Shown piece by piece: positions 8,894 through 17,192 of a stretch of 64,000 nucleotides of DNA. Source of the DNA: Actinomyces faecalis (GTDB lineage: Bacteria; Actinomycetota; Actinomycetes; Actinomycetales; Actinomycetaceae); contig NZ_CP063418.1 of assembly GCF_013184985.2 (NCBI RefSeq), positions 2,170,001 to 2,234,000 on the forward strand, given 5' to 3'. The position numbers and the translations under genes were made by a program. The first letter of the stretch is position 1. Each line of letters begins with the position of its first letter. The notes beneath the pieces are model-generated. The model was given only the letters and a program-made list of their open reading frames with translations. It was not told where the DNA came from and searched no databases.

Positions 8894-9859
8894 TCAGTCC
8901 TCCTCGAAGAGGCGGTAGGTGAACTCGTGGGACTGGCCCACCTCCAGCGTCACCAGGTCCTGCCCGGAGTTGAAGGCGTTCGGAGGACAGGTCATGGGCT
9001 CGACCGCGACCCCACGGCGCCCCAGGTGCTCACCGGAGTAGACCTGCACCCACGGCACGTCTGAGCTCATGACGGCGGTGCGTCCGCCCTCGCCACCGGT
9101 CAGCCGCACCTGCCACACTCCGTCAGGCAGGCCGGTGTAGGCGTTGTCCGTCGAGGTCTGCCCCACGAGCCGGCCCTCGCGCCAGTCCCAGTCGGTTCCC
9201 GCGATCTCGCGTTCACCGGCCGGTGCCATCGTGCCGGGCTCGACGTCGAGGACACGCTCGGCCGGAACCGTGAGCACGCACTTGTCCAGCACGACGCCAC
9301 GAGTGAGGTAGGGGTGGCAGGACACTCCGTAAGGGGCGGGCGCGAGCACGCCGTCGAGCTCCGGCGCACCGGCGACGTTAGCGGCCGGCGCCGCCGCGGC
9401 CCCAAGGTTCGTTGAGGTCGTCGTGACGGTCAGGCCTCGCTCGGCGTCCAGGGCGAAACGGACCGCGATCTCCAGGGCCCAGGGGTAGACGTAGGAGGGC
9501 GGCAGGGTCAGCTCGAGCGTGACCTCGCTGCGCGGGGCAGCGACGTCGTCGTCGCCGGTCTCGGAGGCGACCTGGAAGTCCGACCACCCCACGAGCCCGT
9601 GGAGCGCCGAGCCCGTGTCAGGCTCGTTGCAGGGGACGAGGAAGTCCGCTCCGGCGTAGGTGTAGGTGGAGTCCTTGATGCGGTTGGGCCAGGGGACCAG
9701 GGTCTTGCCCTGCCAGGCAGCCGGGAGCGTCCGCTCGGCGTCGAAGGGGACGACGACGTCGCGTCCCTCGCGACGCAGGTGGACGAGCGTGGCGCCCGAG
9801 GTGGCAATGCGAGCCTCGTAGGGGCCGGCTACCAGGTCGATGAGCTCTCCGTTGATCAT
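8894..9859 (-). CDS. Aldose 1-epimerase (GalM-type mutarotase)
   Basis: Interconverts alpha and beta anomers of free sugars, supplying the anomer needed by isomerases and kinases. It has the galactose-mutarotase beta-sandwich with LVPWPNRI, the catalytic-His region ALHGLVGW, the second His in YGVSCHPYL and the C-terminal Glu region VAVEPMTCPPNAFNSG. Length 321 is usual. It is a single transcription unit: its own operator-like palindrome stands upstream (9927-9938) and a terminator follows. Shared operator type suggests co-regulation with the chvE transporter and araA, hence an L-arabinose or related role. Confidence 0.92.
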   Translation of the reverse strand: MINGELIDLVAGPYEARIATSGATLVHLRREGRDVVVPFDAERTLPAAWQGKTLVPWPNRIKDSTYTYAGADFLVPCNEPDTGSALHGLVGWSDFQVASETGDDDVAAPRSEVTLELTLPPSYVYPWALEIAVRFALDAERGLTVTTTSTNLGAAAAPAANVAGAPELDGVLAPAPYGVSCHPYLTRGVVLDKCVLTVPAERVLDVEPGTMAPAGEREIAGTDWDWREGRLVGQTSTDNAYTGLPDGVWQVRLTGGEGGRTAVMSSDVPWVQVYSGEHLGRRGVAVEPMTCPPNAFNSGQDLVTLEVGQSHEFTYRLFEED

Positions 9860-9926
9860 GCTGCTCCTCGCTAGCAGTGGGACGGCGTCAGGCGCCAGGT
9901 TGAGGTGTCAGATCGCGCGGCGTCGC

Positions 9927-9938
9927 GTGAACGCTCAC
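9927..9938. promoter_or_regulatory. Operator-like palindrome before aldose epimerase
   Basis: GTGAACGCTCAC, one base off the perfect palindrome found before araA, about 68 bp upstream of the epimerase start. It lies between that gene and the end of the upstream permease gene. Confidence 0.55.
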
Positions 9939-9971
9939 GATCCTAGTCGCCCACCCGCCTCGGAAGCAGTC

Positions 9972-10913
9972 CTACTGACCGCCCAGGCCCGTGGTGGCCA
10001 CGGCCTTGATGATCTGGCGCTGGAAGACCATGAACAGCAGGGTCAGTGGCAGCGCCGCGATCATGGCTGAGGCCATCGTCTGGGCGTAGATGATGCCGTA
10101 GGCGTTCTTCACCGTGGACAACCCGACCGGCAGGGTCATGAGGTCAGGGTTGTTGGTGACGATGAAGGGCCACATGAAGTTGTTCCACGCTCCGATGAAC
10201 ACGAAGATCGCCACAGCGGTCACGATGGGCCGTGAGATCGGCAGGATGACGTTCCAGAACAGGCGCCAGTTCCCGGCTCCGTCCACTCGGGCGGCGTCCT
10301 CGACCTCCTGGGGCACCTGGTCGAAGTACTGCTTGAAGATGTAGACCATCATCGGGGCAATGGTCTGGGGCAGGATGACTCCTGCGAAGGTGTCCACCAG
10401 GTTCAGGGCGTCCATCTCCTTGAACAGGGGGACGATCAGAATCTGGCCCGGCACCATGATGAGCGCGATGGTCAGCAGGAACAGCACTCGCCGACCAGCG
10501 AAGACCGTGCGCGAGAAGGCGTATCCGGCCAGCGCGCAGATAATGACCGTCAGCACCGTGACCGCAGCCGCGATGAGGAAGGTGTTGCCCATCCACGTGA
10601 AGACCTCACCGCGCGCGAAGACCACGCGGTAGTTCTCCAGGGTGAACCCGCCTTCGGGGAACCACCTCAGCGGCAGCGACTGTGCCTGGTTCTCAGTCTT
10701 CAGCGAGGTGTCGATCGCCCAGGCCAGCGGCAGCAGCCAGCTGGCGGCCAGGAAGGCGAGGAGGGCAAAGGCCACCACCCGGGCGACCTTGGACTGGCCG
10801 AGCAGGAGGTTGCGCGTGCGACGAGTCTCCGCCTTACGCTCGGCACGAGAACGGGCCATGGCAGCGAGCCAGGGGTTGGTCACCGTGGAGGCGGCGGTGG
10901 TCTCAGCGCTCAT
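9972..10913 (-). CDS. CUT1 sugar ABC transporter permease, MalG type (system 1)
   Basis: Inner-membrane permease of an oligosaccharide importer. About six hydrophobic segments with the conserved cytoplasmic EAA loop (EVEDAARVDGAGNWRLFW) in the C-terminal half, and the MalG-like C-terminus. A long charged N-terminus (~45 residues, rich in Arg/Glu) precedes the first membrane helix. Its ATG overlaps the end of the preceding permease gene by 11 nt, so the two are translationally coupled. No ATPase gene is present; CUT1 systems in actinobacteria usually share an MsiK-type ATPase. Confidence 0.93.
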   Translation of the reverse strand: MSAETTAASTVTNPWLAAMARSRAERKAETRRTRNLLLGQSKVARVVAFALLAFLAASWLLPLAWAIDTSLKTENQAQSLPLRWFPEGGFTLENYRVVFARGEVFTWMGNTFLIAAAVTVLTVIICALAGYAFSRTVFAGRRVLFLLTIALIMVPGQILIVPLFKEMDALNLVDTFAGVILPQTIAPMMVYIFKQYFDQVPQEVEDAARVDGAGNWRLFWNVILPISRPIVTAVAIFVFIGAWNNFMWPFIVTNNPDLMTLPVGLSTVKNAYGIIYAQTMASAMIAALPLTLLFMVFQRQIIKAVATTGLGGQ

Positions 10914-11847
10914 TGTTCTTGCCCTTCCGCGAACGGGTCACCATCTGGAAGACGACCGTGATGACGATGACGACGGCGAAGAAGATGTAGGACATCGCCG
11001 AGGCGTAACCCATCCGGTAGTTCGTGAAGCCGGTGTCGTAGATGTACTGGAGAATCGGACGGGTCGAGCCCTCAGGTCCGGAGCCGCCGTTGAAGGCGAT
11101 GAACATCTGGTCGAAGATCTTCAGAGACGCGATCACCTGCAGCGTAGCCACGAGCACCGTGGTCCCACGCAGCTGGGGCAGAGTGACCGACCACAGCTTG
11201 CGCCAGAACCCGGCACCGTCTACCTCAGCGGCTTCGTAGAGCAGGTCCGGGATCGCCTGGAGGCTGGAGAGGTAGAGCAGAAAATTGAAGCCCACCGTCC
11301 ACCACACGGTGAGGATGACCATGGACCACATGGCGACGTCGACGTCCGTGAGCCAGCCGACCTTGTCCAGGCCCATCTGCTCGATCCAGTAGTTGACGAA
11401 GCCGACGTCGGAGTTGAACAACCAGGTCCACACCTGGACCACGACGGCTACCGGCAGCAGGTAGGGCGCGAAGAAGGCCAGGCGCCAGAACCACTGGCCG
11501 GGGATGCCGATGTAGACCAGGAGCGCCATCACCAGGGCGATGAGGACCAGCGGGATGGTGCTCATGACGGTGAAGGCGACGGTGTGCCCCAGGGTCTGCC
11601 ACATCGTGGTGTCACCAAAGGCCTCGACGTAATTGTCCAGGCCGACCCAGCCACCGTTGCCCATGAGGGACTGCTCGGTGAAGGACAGCCACAGTCCGTA
11701 CAGGATCGGCAGGATCAGGAACAGGACCGCGACGACGAGGAAGGGCACGAGGAAGGGCAGGCCTGAGCCCAGCCGCTTGATCGAGGGCTGAGAAGCCCTT
11801 GCAGCCTCAGCGTGACGCGCTGAGCGCGAGGAGGTACTGACTGACAT
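10903..11847 (-). CDS. CUT1 sugar ABC transporter permease, MalF type (system 1)
   Basis: Partner of the MalG-type permease. 314 residues, first membrane segment LVPFLVVAVLFLILPILYG, and the EAA loop LYEAAEVDGAGFWRKLW near residue 210. GGAG stands 9 nt before the ATG. It follows the binding-protein gene by 20 bp, giving the usual binding protein-MalF-MalG order. Substrate inferred from the adjoining GH51 arabinofuranosidase to be an arabino-oligosaccharide. Confidence 0.93.
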   Translation of the reverse strand: MSVSTSSRSARHAEAARASQPSIKRLGSGLPFLVPFLVVAVLFLILPILYGLWLSFTEQSLMGNGGWVGLDNYVEAFGDTTMWQTLGHTVAFTVMSTIPLVLIALVMALLVYIGIPGQWFWRLAFFAPYLLPVAVVVQVWTWLFNSDVGFVNYWIEQMGLDKVGWLTDVDVAMWSMVILTVWWTVGFNFLLYLSSLQAIPDLLYEAAEVDGAGFWRKLWSVTLPQLRGTTVLVATLQVIASLKIFDQMFIAFNGGSGPEGSTRPILQYIYDTGFTNYRMGYASAMSYIFFAVVIVITVVFQMVTRSRKGKNNER

Positions 11848-11867
11848 GATGCGTTGCTCCTCGTCTC

Positions 11868-13205
11868 TCAGGCGGGCGGGTTCTGGGCGAGCATGGCGTC
11901 GAGGCGGTCCACGAGACCGTCAACAGCCTGCTCAGCCGTCAGGGAGTGGGACAGCCAGCACGACTGCATGACCTCGGCCACGCGCGCCTGGAAGTCGCCT
12001 CCGGAGCCTGTGAACCACGCTGCGGGCTCGAAGACGCCTTCATCCATCGCGTTGGCGTAGTGGGACTGCGGGACCAGCTCCTGGTACTCAGCCGAGTCCG
12101 TGACCTGGAGGTTGGCGGGAGTGTGTCCGCCTCCTGCCCAGTCAAGGGAGTTCTTGAGCATCCCTGCCACGACCTCGTAGGCCGCGTCACGCCGCTCCTC
12201 GTCCACCTTGTCCTGGTGAGGAAGCACGAAGACGTGGCAGTCACCGAAGGTGGCGGGTGCCCCGAAGACGGTTGGCATCGTCATGGCGTCGAAGGGGATC
12301 TCAGCCTTCTGGAACGAGGGAAGCTCCCAGTTGCCCATGAAGGTGATACCCGTACGACCGGTAGAGAAGGAGGCGATGGCGCCGCCGTAGTCCATGTTCG
12401 GGTCAGCGATCTGGCCGTCGAGCATGTCAGCGACGAACTGCGTGACCGTGACCGCCGCCTCGCGGTCCAGGTCCGCCTTCTTGCCCGGCGTCAGGGTCGC
12501 CGTGGCGCCGGTCTGGAAGTACAGCCCCCACCACAGACGGCACACCTGAGCACCGTCGCCGGTGTAGCCGTAGGAGATTCCCTGGCCTCCGGTGACGTCC
12601 GCGAGCGCGCGCCCCGCCTCCAGGAAGGCCTCGGGCGAGGTCAGCCTGCTGAGCCTGCCGCTGGAGTCCAGCAGCCCGGCCTGCTCGCACAGGTCGGTGT
12701 TGTAGAACATGAGGAAGGCGTGGAAGTCCAGGGGGACGGCGAACTGCTTGTCGTTCACGAAGCACTTCTCCCACAGGGTGGGAGAGAACATGTCCTGTGT
12801 GACGCCGTGGTCAGCCAGACGGTCCAGGTCCCAGGTGTCGAGCAGCCCGCCTGGAGCGTAGCCGACCACGCGGGTGGCGTGCATGACCGCCAGGTCCGGA
12901 GACCGTCCACCCACTGAGGACATCGCGAGCTTGGTGTAGTAGGGCCCTCCCCAGGTCAGGACGACCGGGTCGATCTCGATCCCAGGGTTCTGCTGGCCGA
13001 CGGTGTCCATCATCGCCTGGAAGACGCCACCGTCACCTCCTGTGAACAGGTGCCACAGCTGGACCTTGGTACGGTCCTGTGCCGAGGCGTTGGAGCAGCC
13101 CGACAGCAGCCCTCCTCCCGCGACAGCGGCGCCGCCGAGCATAGCGGCGGTCAGGAAGCTGCGCCGGCTCGGCATTCCCCGACCGGGGACCCAGAGCTGA
13201 CTCAT
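11868..13205 (-). CDS. Extracellular solute-binding lipoprotein (CUT1 system 1)
   Basis: Family 1 extracellular sugar-binding protein that hands oligosaccharide to the two downstream permeases. N-terminal lipoprotein signal with RRSFLTAAM and lipobox LLSGC; the mature chain starts with KVQLWHLFTGGDGGVF, a usual beginning for this family. The start is one of two adjacent ATG codons (13208 or 13205); GGAGG at 13212-13216 is only 3 nt from the first but 6 nt from the second, so 13205 is preferred. The frame is open further upstream without a ribosome site. First gene of the three-gene transporter operon, downstream of the GH51 gene and a hairpin. Confidence 0.92.
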   Translation of the reverse strand: MSQLWVPGRGMPSRRSFLTAAMLGGAAVAGGGLLSGCSNASAQDRTKVQLWHLFTGGDGGVFQAMMDTVGQQNPGIEIDPVVLTWGGPYYTKLAMSSVGGRSPDLAVMHATRVVGYAPGGLLDTWDLDRLADHGVTQDMFSPTLWEKCFVNDKQFAVPLDFHAFLMFYNTDLCEQAGLLDSSGRLSRLTSPEAFLEAGRALADVTGGQGISYGYTGDGAQVCRLWWGLYFQTGATATLTPGKKADLDREAAVTVTQFVADMLDGQIADPNMDYGGAIASFSTGRTGITFMGNWELPSFQKAEIPFDAMTMPTVFGAPATFGDCHVFVLPHQDKVDEERRDAAYEVVAGMLKNSLDWAGGGHTPANLQVTDSAEYQELVPQSHYANAMDEGVFEPAAWFTGSGGDFQARVAEVMQSCWLSHSLTAEQAVDGLVDRLDAMLAQNPPA

Positions 13206-13298
13206 CATTGACCTCCTTGTCAATGAGTGCTGATACAGATGTGCGTCGCGCAGCGCCTCGCGCACGACTGGCCGGTGCTCGTAGGGGACGGGAACGCT

Positions 13299-13332
13299 GC
13301 CTGGGGTCGTCAACCGGCTGGCGACCCCAGGC
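13299..13332 (-). terminator. Hairpin between GH51 gene and transporter operon 1
   Basis: Perfect 11-bp inverted repeat (13299-13309 / 13322-13332) just past the GH51 stop codon. It probably ends or attenuates the arabinofuranosidase message before the binding-protein gene. Confidence 0.65.
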
Positions 13333-13341
13333 GGCAGGCGC

Positions 13342-14850
13342 TCAGGCCAGCTCGACGGCGAGCCAGCTGGCCGGAGGCAGCGTGGTGGTGAGCACGCCGT
13401 CGGACAGCTCCACGGCGTGGGGCACGGGGACCACGGCGTCCGGGTTGTCCGCGGTGTTGACGGCGTCCAGGTCCTCAGGCGCCAGGACCTGAGCCTCTAC
13501 GACGCGGCTGACTCCCAGGCCGTCGAGGACGGCGCTGAGGTCCACCGGCTCAGTCAGTGAGCGGTTGAGAGCGAGCAGGGATCCGGTGCCAGCCTCCTTG
13601 TCCCAGGTGACGACGGCGTCGAGCTGGTCGACCTCGCCGTAGCGCTCGGTCTGGGTGCGCGGAGTGGAGACGACGGCGTCGTAGGCCGTGCCGCGAGCGA
13701 TACGAGATCCGATGGAGAAGGGGTAGAAGGTGGTCTGGCGCCAGGCCCGTCCACCCTTCTCCGTCATGATGGGGGCGATGACGTTGACGAGCTGGGCGAT
13801 GCACGCCGCCTTAACACGGTTGGCGTGGCGCAGCAGGGAGATAAGCATGCCGCCCAGGGCGAGCGCGTCGGCACCGGTGTAGACGTCCTCGATCCGTTTG
13901 GGGGCGAAGGGCCAGTCGTCGGTGGCGAAGCCGTGCTCCATGGAGTTCCACTCCGACAGGCGCCACACGTTCCACTCGTCGACACTGATCTTGATCTTCT
14001 TGTCCGAGCGCTTCTTGGCGCCCACGGCGTCCGCGGTGGCGATGACGCCGTCGATGAAGCGGTCCATGTCGTAGCCGGCGGCGAGGAGGCTGGCGCGGTC
14101 CTGGACGTCAGGATCGACGTAGCGGTGCATGGAGATGTAGTCGACCTCGTCGTAGTTGAGGTCGAGGACGGTGCGCTCCCAGTCACCGAAGGTGGGCATC
14201 TCCCAGGCGGAGGACCCGCAGGCCACGAGCTCCAGGTCCTGGTCCATCATCTTCATGGCGCGGGCGGTCGAGCCAGCGAGGTAGGCGTAGTCCTCGGCGT
14301 TCTTGTGGCCGACCTGCCAGGGGCCGTCCATCTCGTTGCCCAGGCACCACATGCGCACGTTGTAGGGCTCGGTGTGGCCGTTGTCCCGGCGCATGTCCGC
14401 GTACTGGGTGCCGAGCTCGCCGTTGGTGTAGTCGAGGATGTTGACAGCGTCCTCCTCGCCACGGGTACCGAGGTTGATAGCCATCATCGGCTCGATCTCA
14501 GCCTGACGGCACCACTCCATGAACTCGTCCAGGCCGAAGGAGTTGGGCTCGGTGGAGTGCCAGGCCAGCTCGCGGCGGGTGGGACGCTCGGACACCGGGC
14601 CGATGGCGTCCTCCCAGCGGTAGTTGGACACGAAGTTGCCGCCGGGGTAGCGGGCCACCGTGATGCCGAGCTCGCGCACGAGCTCCATGACGTCCTGACG
14701 CAGACCGTGCTCGTCTGCCGTGGGGTGGTCCGGCTCGAAGATCCCGGTGTAGACGCACCGGCCCATGTGCTCCACGAGCACGCCGTACATACGGCGGTCG
14801 ATATCGCCGATGGGGCGGTGGGCGTCAACCGCGATGCGTGCGTTAGCCAT
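13342..14850 (-). CDS. abfA: GH51 alpha-L-arabinofuranosidase (first copy)
   Basis: Intracellular exo-enzyme releasing terminal L-arabinofuranose from arabinan, arabinoxylan or arabino-oligosaccharides. 502 residues, no signal peptide. The (beta/alpha)8 barrel carries the general acid/base Glu173 in WCLGNEMDG and the nucleophile Glu292 in SVDEWNVW, at almost the same positions as in characterised GH51 enzymes (about 175 and 294). A C-terminal beta-sandwich ends the protein. Start at ATG 14850, with AAGGAGAG upstream; an open extension of 24 codons lacks a ribosome site. Next to CUT1 system 1 and opposite two LacI genes. Confidence 0.95.
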   Translation of the reverse strand: MANARIAVDAHRPIGDIDRRMYGVLVEHMGRCVYTGIFEPDHPTADEHGLRQDVMELVRELGITVARYPGGNFVSNYRWEDAIGPVSERPTRRELAWHSTEPNSFGLDEFMEWCRQAEIEPMMAINLGTRGEEDAVNILDYTNGELGTQYADMRRDNGHTEPYNVRMWCLGNEMDGPWQVGHKNAEDYAYLAGSTARAMKMMDQDLELVACGSSAWEMPTFGDWERTVLDLNYDEVDYISMHRYVDPDVQDRASLLAAGYDMDRFIDGVIATADAVGAKKRSDKKIKISVDEWNVWRLSEWNSMEHGFATDDWPFAPKRIEDVYTGADALALGGMLISLLRHANRVKAACIAQLVNVIAPIMTEKGGRAWRQTTFYPFSIGSRIARGTAYDAVVSTPRTQTERYGEVDQLDAVVTWDKEAGTGSLLALNRSLTEPVDLSAVLDGLGVSRVVEAQVLAPEDLDAVNTADNPDAVVPVPHAVELSDGVLTTTLPPASWLAVELA

Positions 14851-14947
14851 AGGGACTCTCCTTGAGGTGTAGTACATCGAGCTCGCCAACGGCGTCCACA
14901 TGTCTTCCCCGTCCGGCGGCAACGTAAGCGTCCCCCATCACTTCATC

Positions 14948-14969
14948 GTTGTCAACCCTTTTGGACAAC
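14948..14969. promoter_or_regulatory. Operator-like inverted repeat between GH51 and LacI genes
   Basis: GTTGTC-N10-GACAAC in the divergent promoter region (14851-15088), about 98 bp upstream of the GH51 start. A further ACGTTGTC half-site occurs at ~14993-15000. The region holds no gene and is where the divergent LacI pair would act. Confidence 0.45.
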
Positions 14970-15088
14970 ATCATCAGCATCGTTCATCAGATACGTTGTC
15001 ACTACGTGGCTCCTCAAGCACCATTGTGAATGACAGCGATGAATATGCCTCGGAGCACATTCCGCGCCCATATGAGTAGACTGCACCC

Positions 15089-16114
15089 ATGCCGCCCACG
15101 ATCCTCGACGTCGCTTCGCTCGCAGGCGTGTCCGCCAAGACAGTCTCACGCGTTGTCAACGATGAATCTGGCGTGTCCGAGGGCACGAGGAACAAGGTGC
15201 TGCAGGCGATTCGGTCCCTGGGCTACTCCCCCGACCGGGCCGCCACGTACCTGAGAACCGGACGGTCCGGCGTCATTGGTCTAGCGGTCCCCGAGCTTGG
15301 CCAGCCCTTCTTCGCCGAGCTCGCCGACCGCATCACCAGGACCGCCGCCCAGCACGGCCTCTCGGTCGTCCTCGGGGTCACCGGACAACATGGCGAGGGC
15401 GAGGAAGAGTTCCTCGCCCGCCACGTCGAGCTCGACGGCGTCATCCTCTACTGGCAAGGGCTGGAGGCACGCCACCTGAGCATCGAGGCCCGTCGTCGTC
15501 CCGTCGTCGTCCTGGGCGAGAACGAGCATGGCGAGGTCGACCGCGTCACGATGGGCAATGACGCAGGTATCCACCTCGCCCTAGCCCATCTGCTGGCCCT
15601 GGGCCGCCAGCACATCGCCGTCCTGGGAGTCCCCGAGCAAGGGAGCCCTGGCCACGGGGCCGCCCGCGCCAGGACCCGCGCCCTGCAGTCGGCCACCGCC
15701 AGGCTTGGCACAAGCATCGAGGCGCCCCTCCTGGTCGCGACGGACGACTGGCGACGACCCGAGGGAGCAGCTGCTGTCCGTCGTCTGCTCGCCTCCGGTC
15801 ACCCTTTCGACGCCGTCCTCGCCTTCAATGACGGGCTCGCCCTGGGAGCACTGCACGAGCTGAGCCGCCAGGGCCTGCGCGTGCCCGACGACGTCGCCGT
15901 CACAGGCTTCGACAACCTGGAGATCTCCCGATTCTCCGTCCCCTCCCTCACGACCGTCTCCCCACGGCTCAGCTCCTACGCCGACGACGCCCTCGACCTC
16001 CTCCTCACGCGCCTGGACAACCCGTCCCTGCCCGCTCGCACACGCGTCGAGGACGTCACCCTTCTTCCACGCGACTCCACGATCGGAGGGACCCGCCCGT
16101 GGACACACGAGTGA
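15089..16114 (+). CDS. LacI-family regulator (first of an overlapping pair)
   Basis: Sugar-sensing repressor, 341 residues. HTH at the very N-terminus (DVASLAGVSAKTVSRVV), hinge DRAATYLRTGRSGVIGLAV, then the effector domain with AFNDGLALGAL and VTGFDNLEISRFSVPSLTTV. It is divergent from the GH51 gene and overlaps the next LacI gene by 16 nt. I see no good Shine-Dalgarno sequence in front of ATG 15089, so the transcript may be leaderless or weakly translated. It likely regulates the GH51/transporter genes and/or the following GH2 gene. Confidence 0.92.
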   Translation: MPPTILDVASLAGVSAKTVSRVVNDESGVSEGTRNKVLQAIRSLGYSPDRAATYLRTGRSGVIGLAVPELGQPFFAELADRITRTAAQHGLSVVLGVTGQHGEGEEEFLARHVELDGVILYWQGLEARHLSIEARRRPVVVLGENEHGEVDRVTMGNDAGIHLALAHLLALGRQHIAVLGVPEQGSPGHGAARARTRALQSATARLGTSIEAPLLVATDDWRRPEGAAAVRRLLASGHPFDAVLAFNDGLALGALHELSRQGLRVPDDVAVTGFDNLEISRFSVPSLTTVSPRLSSYADDALDLLLTRLDNPSLPARTRVEDVTLLPRDSTIGGTRPWTHE

Positions 16115-17100
16115 CGATGCAGGACGTCGCGCAGGTCGCGGGAGTCTCAGCGAAGACAGTCTCCAACGTCCTGCGCGGGGCGGGCGGGGCCTCCGAGGAG
16201 ACCCGACAGCGGGTGCTGGCCGCAGCAGCCAGCCTGGGCTACCGCATCAACGCAGGCGCCGCCGCCCTGCGATCGGGCCGTCACGGCGCCGTCGCGCTCG
16301 CCGTTCCCACCCTGCAGCAGCCGATCTTCGCAGACCTGGCAGCCGAGGTGATGCAGGCCGCGACGGACCTGCAAGTGGTCCTAGAGCTCACCGGGGGCGA
16401 GCGAGAGCGAGAGGCAGCCCTTCTCGCAGGATCGTGGCGCAGCCAGTGCGACGCGCTCATCCTCCTCCCCCGCTCCATCACCCCGGGCCATGACGCTGCG
16501 GACGCCAGGGGCGTGGTGCTCGTGGCCGAGGACGGACCCACGCACCTGCCTCGCCTGTCCTGCTCCTCTGCTTCCCAGACGCTCCTGGTCGCCGGTCACC
16601 TCCACCAGCTTGGTCGCACCCGGGCCGCCGTTCTCGGCGTCAACGAGCCTGCCGACCAGTGGACCGAGACCTGCTCCCACGGGCTGCAGTCGGCCGGCAT
16701 CGAGGTCCCGCCTGGCGCGGTCCTGCGCCTGACGGACCCGGACTCCGTGCGCTCGGGCGTGGAGGCCGTTGCGAGGCTGCTTCACTGCGGCCCGAGGGTC
16801 GACGCCGTCGTGTGCCACAACGACGCCGTCGCCGCAGGAGCTGTGACCGCGCTGCAACGACACGGTGCTCGTCTGCCCGAGGACGTCGTCGTCATCGGGC
16901 GCGGGGACACTGAGACGGCTGCCTTCGCCTCCCCCGGGATCACGAGCGTGTCCTGCGGGGCGCAGGCCCTGGCCGCTGAGCTGGTCAGGACCGTCACCGC
17001 CGTCCTGGCCGGTGCGCCCGCGCCCCCTCCCGAGATCGAGGTAGCCCCAGCCCTCACGATCCGGGAGTCCTCCCGGCGTCCCGCCCCGACCTCCTCATGA
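16099..17100 (+). CDS. LacI-family regulator (second of an overlapping pair)
   Basis: Second LacI protein, 333 residues, only distantly like its neighbour outside the HTH (MQDVAQVAGVSAKTVSNVL). The effector domain is more divergent, with VVCHNDAVAAGAV and VVIGRGDTETAAFASPGITSV where the usual GFDD motif is replaced by GRGDT. GTG 16099 has CGGAGGG about 9 nt upstream and lies inside the end of the first LacI gene; internal GTG/ATG codons at 16111 and 16117 are alternatives. Its stop overlaps a possible ATG of the GH2 frame (ATGA at 17097-17100). Tandem, overlapping LacI genes are uncommon. Confidence 0.88.
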   Translation: MDTRVTMQDVAQVAGVSAKTVSNVLRGAGGASEETRQRVLAAAASLGYRINAGAAALRSGRHGAVALAVPTLQQPIFADLAAEVMQAATDLQVVLELTGGEREREAALLAGSWRSQCDALILLPRSITPGHDAADARGVVLVAEDGPTHLPRLSCSSASQTLLVAGHLHQLGRTRAAVLGVNEPADQWTETCSHGLQSAGIEVPPGAVLRLTDPDSVRSGVEAVARLLHCGPRVDAVVCHNDAVAAGAVTALQRHGARLPEDVVVIGRGDTETAAFASPGITSVSCGAQALAAELVRTVTAVLAGAPAPPPEIEVAPALTIRESSRRPAPTSS

Positions 17101-17192
17101 CTCCCGCCGGTGCCACCGCCGTACCAGGACCCAGCCCGACCCCGCAGGTCCGCGACGCCGAGAACCTGCCTCACCACACCGAGAGGACCGTC

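Noticed and set aside
13208..13313. Longer N-terminus for the system 1 binding protein
   Set aside because: The extension lacks a ribosome site and would bury the lipoprotein signal; GGAGG sits directly before the internal ATG pair.
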